DNA from: Pseudomonas syringae
Lineage (GTDB): Bacteria > Pseudomonadota > Gammaproteobacteria > Pseudomonadales > Pseudomonadaceae
Assembly: GCF_001698815.1 (NCBI RefSeq)
Contig: NZ_LGSI01000020.1
Location: forward strand, 279,660 to 343,659
Reading direction: 5' to 3'
DNA length: 64,000 nucleotides
This document shows positions 63,081 through 64,000 of the stretch, in pieces. The position numbers were made by a program, and so were the translations under genes. Under the pieces are notes generated by a model, which saw only the letters and a program-made list of their open reading frames with translations, was not told the origin of the DNA and searched no databases. Numbering within the stretch: position 1 is the first letter of the stretch; every line of letters starts with the position of its first letter.

Positions 63081-63695
63081 CTAGATGAACTCAAGCACTT
63101 CGCGAACGGCTTTACGTGGCTTTTGCGGCCAGTTCGTCGAGCCTGGATAACCGACAGTTACCAGCATGACCGGGATTTCGGTAGCCGATAGATTGAATGC
63201 TTCTGCGACCGCCGCTTGGTTGAAGCCGATCATTGGCGTTGAATCAAGACCTTGGCCTTTAGCGGCAAGCATTAGCGTCATGGCGGCGAGCGAGCCTGAG
63301 CGAATGGCTTCGTCGCGCTGCAGTTGCGGGTTTTCAGAGTACATACCCTGAGCCGCGCCCACCCACATGTCATAGATGGCTTTGTCGATGATGCCTGCAT
63401 CCATTGATGGCTTCAGGGACGCCGGAATTGTTTCGTGCGGATTCAGGGTGCCGCAAATAATGAAAGTGACTGCCGAATCCATCACCTTCTGTTGGCCATA
63501 TGCCAATGGCAGCAAACGTGTTTTGGCTTCTTCGCTACGTATGGCTATGAATCGCCAGTTTTGAAGATTGAATGCGGAAGGCGCGTGGGTGGCCAGATCA
63601 ATCAGATCCGCGATCTCTTGATCTGACAGTTTGCGCTCGGTGTCGTAGTTGTTGGCGGAAATCCGCGACTTGATTACATCAGCAATGGCAGACAT
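63081..63695 (-). CDS. nitroreductase-family protein
   Basis: The product of 204 aa has SAIADVIKSRISANNYDTER and LIDLATHAPSAFNLQNWRF, the FMN phosphate-binding and active-site regions of NfsB-like nitroreductases, and a C-terminal IPVMLVTVGYPGS. It would reduce quinones or nitroaromatics with NAD(P)H and FMN, like MhqN. GGAG favours ATG 63695 over one four codons earlier. It precedes the MFS gene. Confidence 0.88.
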   Translation of the reverse strand: MSAIADVIKSRISANNYDTERKLSDQEIADLIDLATHAPSAFNLQNWRFIAIRSEEAKTRLLPLAYGQQKVMDSAVTFIICGTLNPHETIPASLKPSMDAGIIDKAIYDMWVGAAQGMYSENPQLQRDEAIRSGSLAAMTLMLAAKGQGLDSTPMIGFNQAAVAEAFNLSATEIPVMLVTVGYPGSTNWPQKPRKAVREVLEFI

Positions 63696-63773
63696 GGTGC
63701 TCTCCATGCAGTAAGGGGGGAAGTAAGCGCAGCCCCAGTTTTTTTGCAGTCGAGTCTGCGCAGATCAAATCAA

Positions 63774-64000
63774 TCAGCGGCTGAAGCCGTCGAACGGCGT
63801 CATGTACACAGCACCGAACGGATCCAGGCGTTTACGGATCTCGGCATCAGGTGTGCCGTACACGACCAGGCTGGTGATGGTGCACAGTTCCAGGAAGCGT
63901 TTGCCGAACGGAGCAAAGGTCTCGTCCACGTGGCTGACCACGGATTCGACGTTGTAGCGCTCAAGAATATGCGCAACGCTTTGGTCTTCGTTGACGCTGT
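63774..64000 (-). CDS. partial gene at right edge, C-terminal part only
   Basis: The last 75 codons of a gene that starts outside the window. The visible part includes QSVAHILERYNVESVVSHVD, LELCTITSLVVYGTPDAEIR and ends RLDPFGAVYMTPFDGFSR. I do not recognise the family; a redox or isomerase protein is possible but unsupported. It lies upstream of the nitroreductase gene on the same strand. Confidence 0.5.
   Translation of the reverse strand, partial: SVNEDQSVAHILERYNVESVVSHVDETFAPFGKRFLELCTITSLVVYGTPDAEIRKRLDPFGAVYMTPFDGFSR

Overview
The window is GC-rich, gene-dense DNA that reads as the chromosome of a fluorescent-group Pseudomonas. This is inferred from the protein families, a TGTAGG-type intergenic hairpin, a NahR/NahG/NahF set, FNR/ANR-type boxes and the many LysR regulators. 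No rRNA, tRNA or CRISPR array was seen. Both ends cut through genes.

Layout. (1) 1-18.8 kb: amino-acid and nitrogen catabolism. It holds a RidA-like gene (cut at the left edge), a D-amino acid dehydrogenase, divergent pxpA / pxpBC (5-oxoprolinase), a solute-binding protein, a ureohydrolase, a DHDPS-family lyase/aldolase, a GntR regulator with two winged helices, an SDR lacking the usual Tyr/Lys, an aminotransferase, and a tightly coupled minus-strand operon (binding protein, permease, ATPase, M20 deacylase, enolase-superfamily enzyme, metal-ligand-poor M24 hydrolase). A CTP-synthase-like amidotransferase diverges from a LysR gene. The substrate is not obvious, and this is the best candidate for an undescribed pathway. 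(2) 18.9-21.3 kb: a dead IS1182-like transposase, a 169-bp element with 14-bp inverted repeats, and an AraC gene divergent from a threonine dehydratase-like gene. (3) 21.4-31.3 kb: a low-oxygen stress island with a three-BON protein, GNAT, P2-type ATPase, three double-domain universal stress proteins, an FNR-type Fe-S regulator and a Zn alcohol dehydrogenase. Four FNR-like boxes lie in its promoter regions. (4) 31.3-37.8 kb: an MFS pump, then a graveyard of gene and IS fragments (FAH, IS3-type, IS66) around low-GC orphans and an intact HBM-type chemoreceptor. (5) 37.8-46.5 kb: a LysR gene, a cupin lipoprotein, then nahR divergent from nahG-catA-adh-nahF-outer membrane protein. Together these would take salicyl alcohol through salicylaldehyde and salicylate to catechol and cis,cis-muconate. 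(6) 46.5-48.9 kb: an NDH-2 fragment and the formaldehyde operon frmR-frmA-gfa, with three phased operator-like repeats upstream. (7) 49.4-53.5 kb: a five-gene operon with two luciferase-like flavoproteins flanking two paralogous TIM-barrel proteins, ending in an ArsR gene; its function is unknown. (8) 53.6-64 kb: four LysR genes with divergent or adjacent targets. The targets include a DoxX / carboxylesterase / LigB-type dioxygenase / NADP-binding operon, an alpha/beta hydrolase, an SDR, an MFS pump and a nitroreductase, which resembles a quinone/electrophile detoxification set.

Functional links that go beyond family recognition (substrates, regulator-target pairs, operator assignments) are inference from arrangement and motifs. 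No search or alignment program was run.
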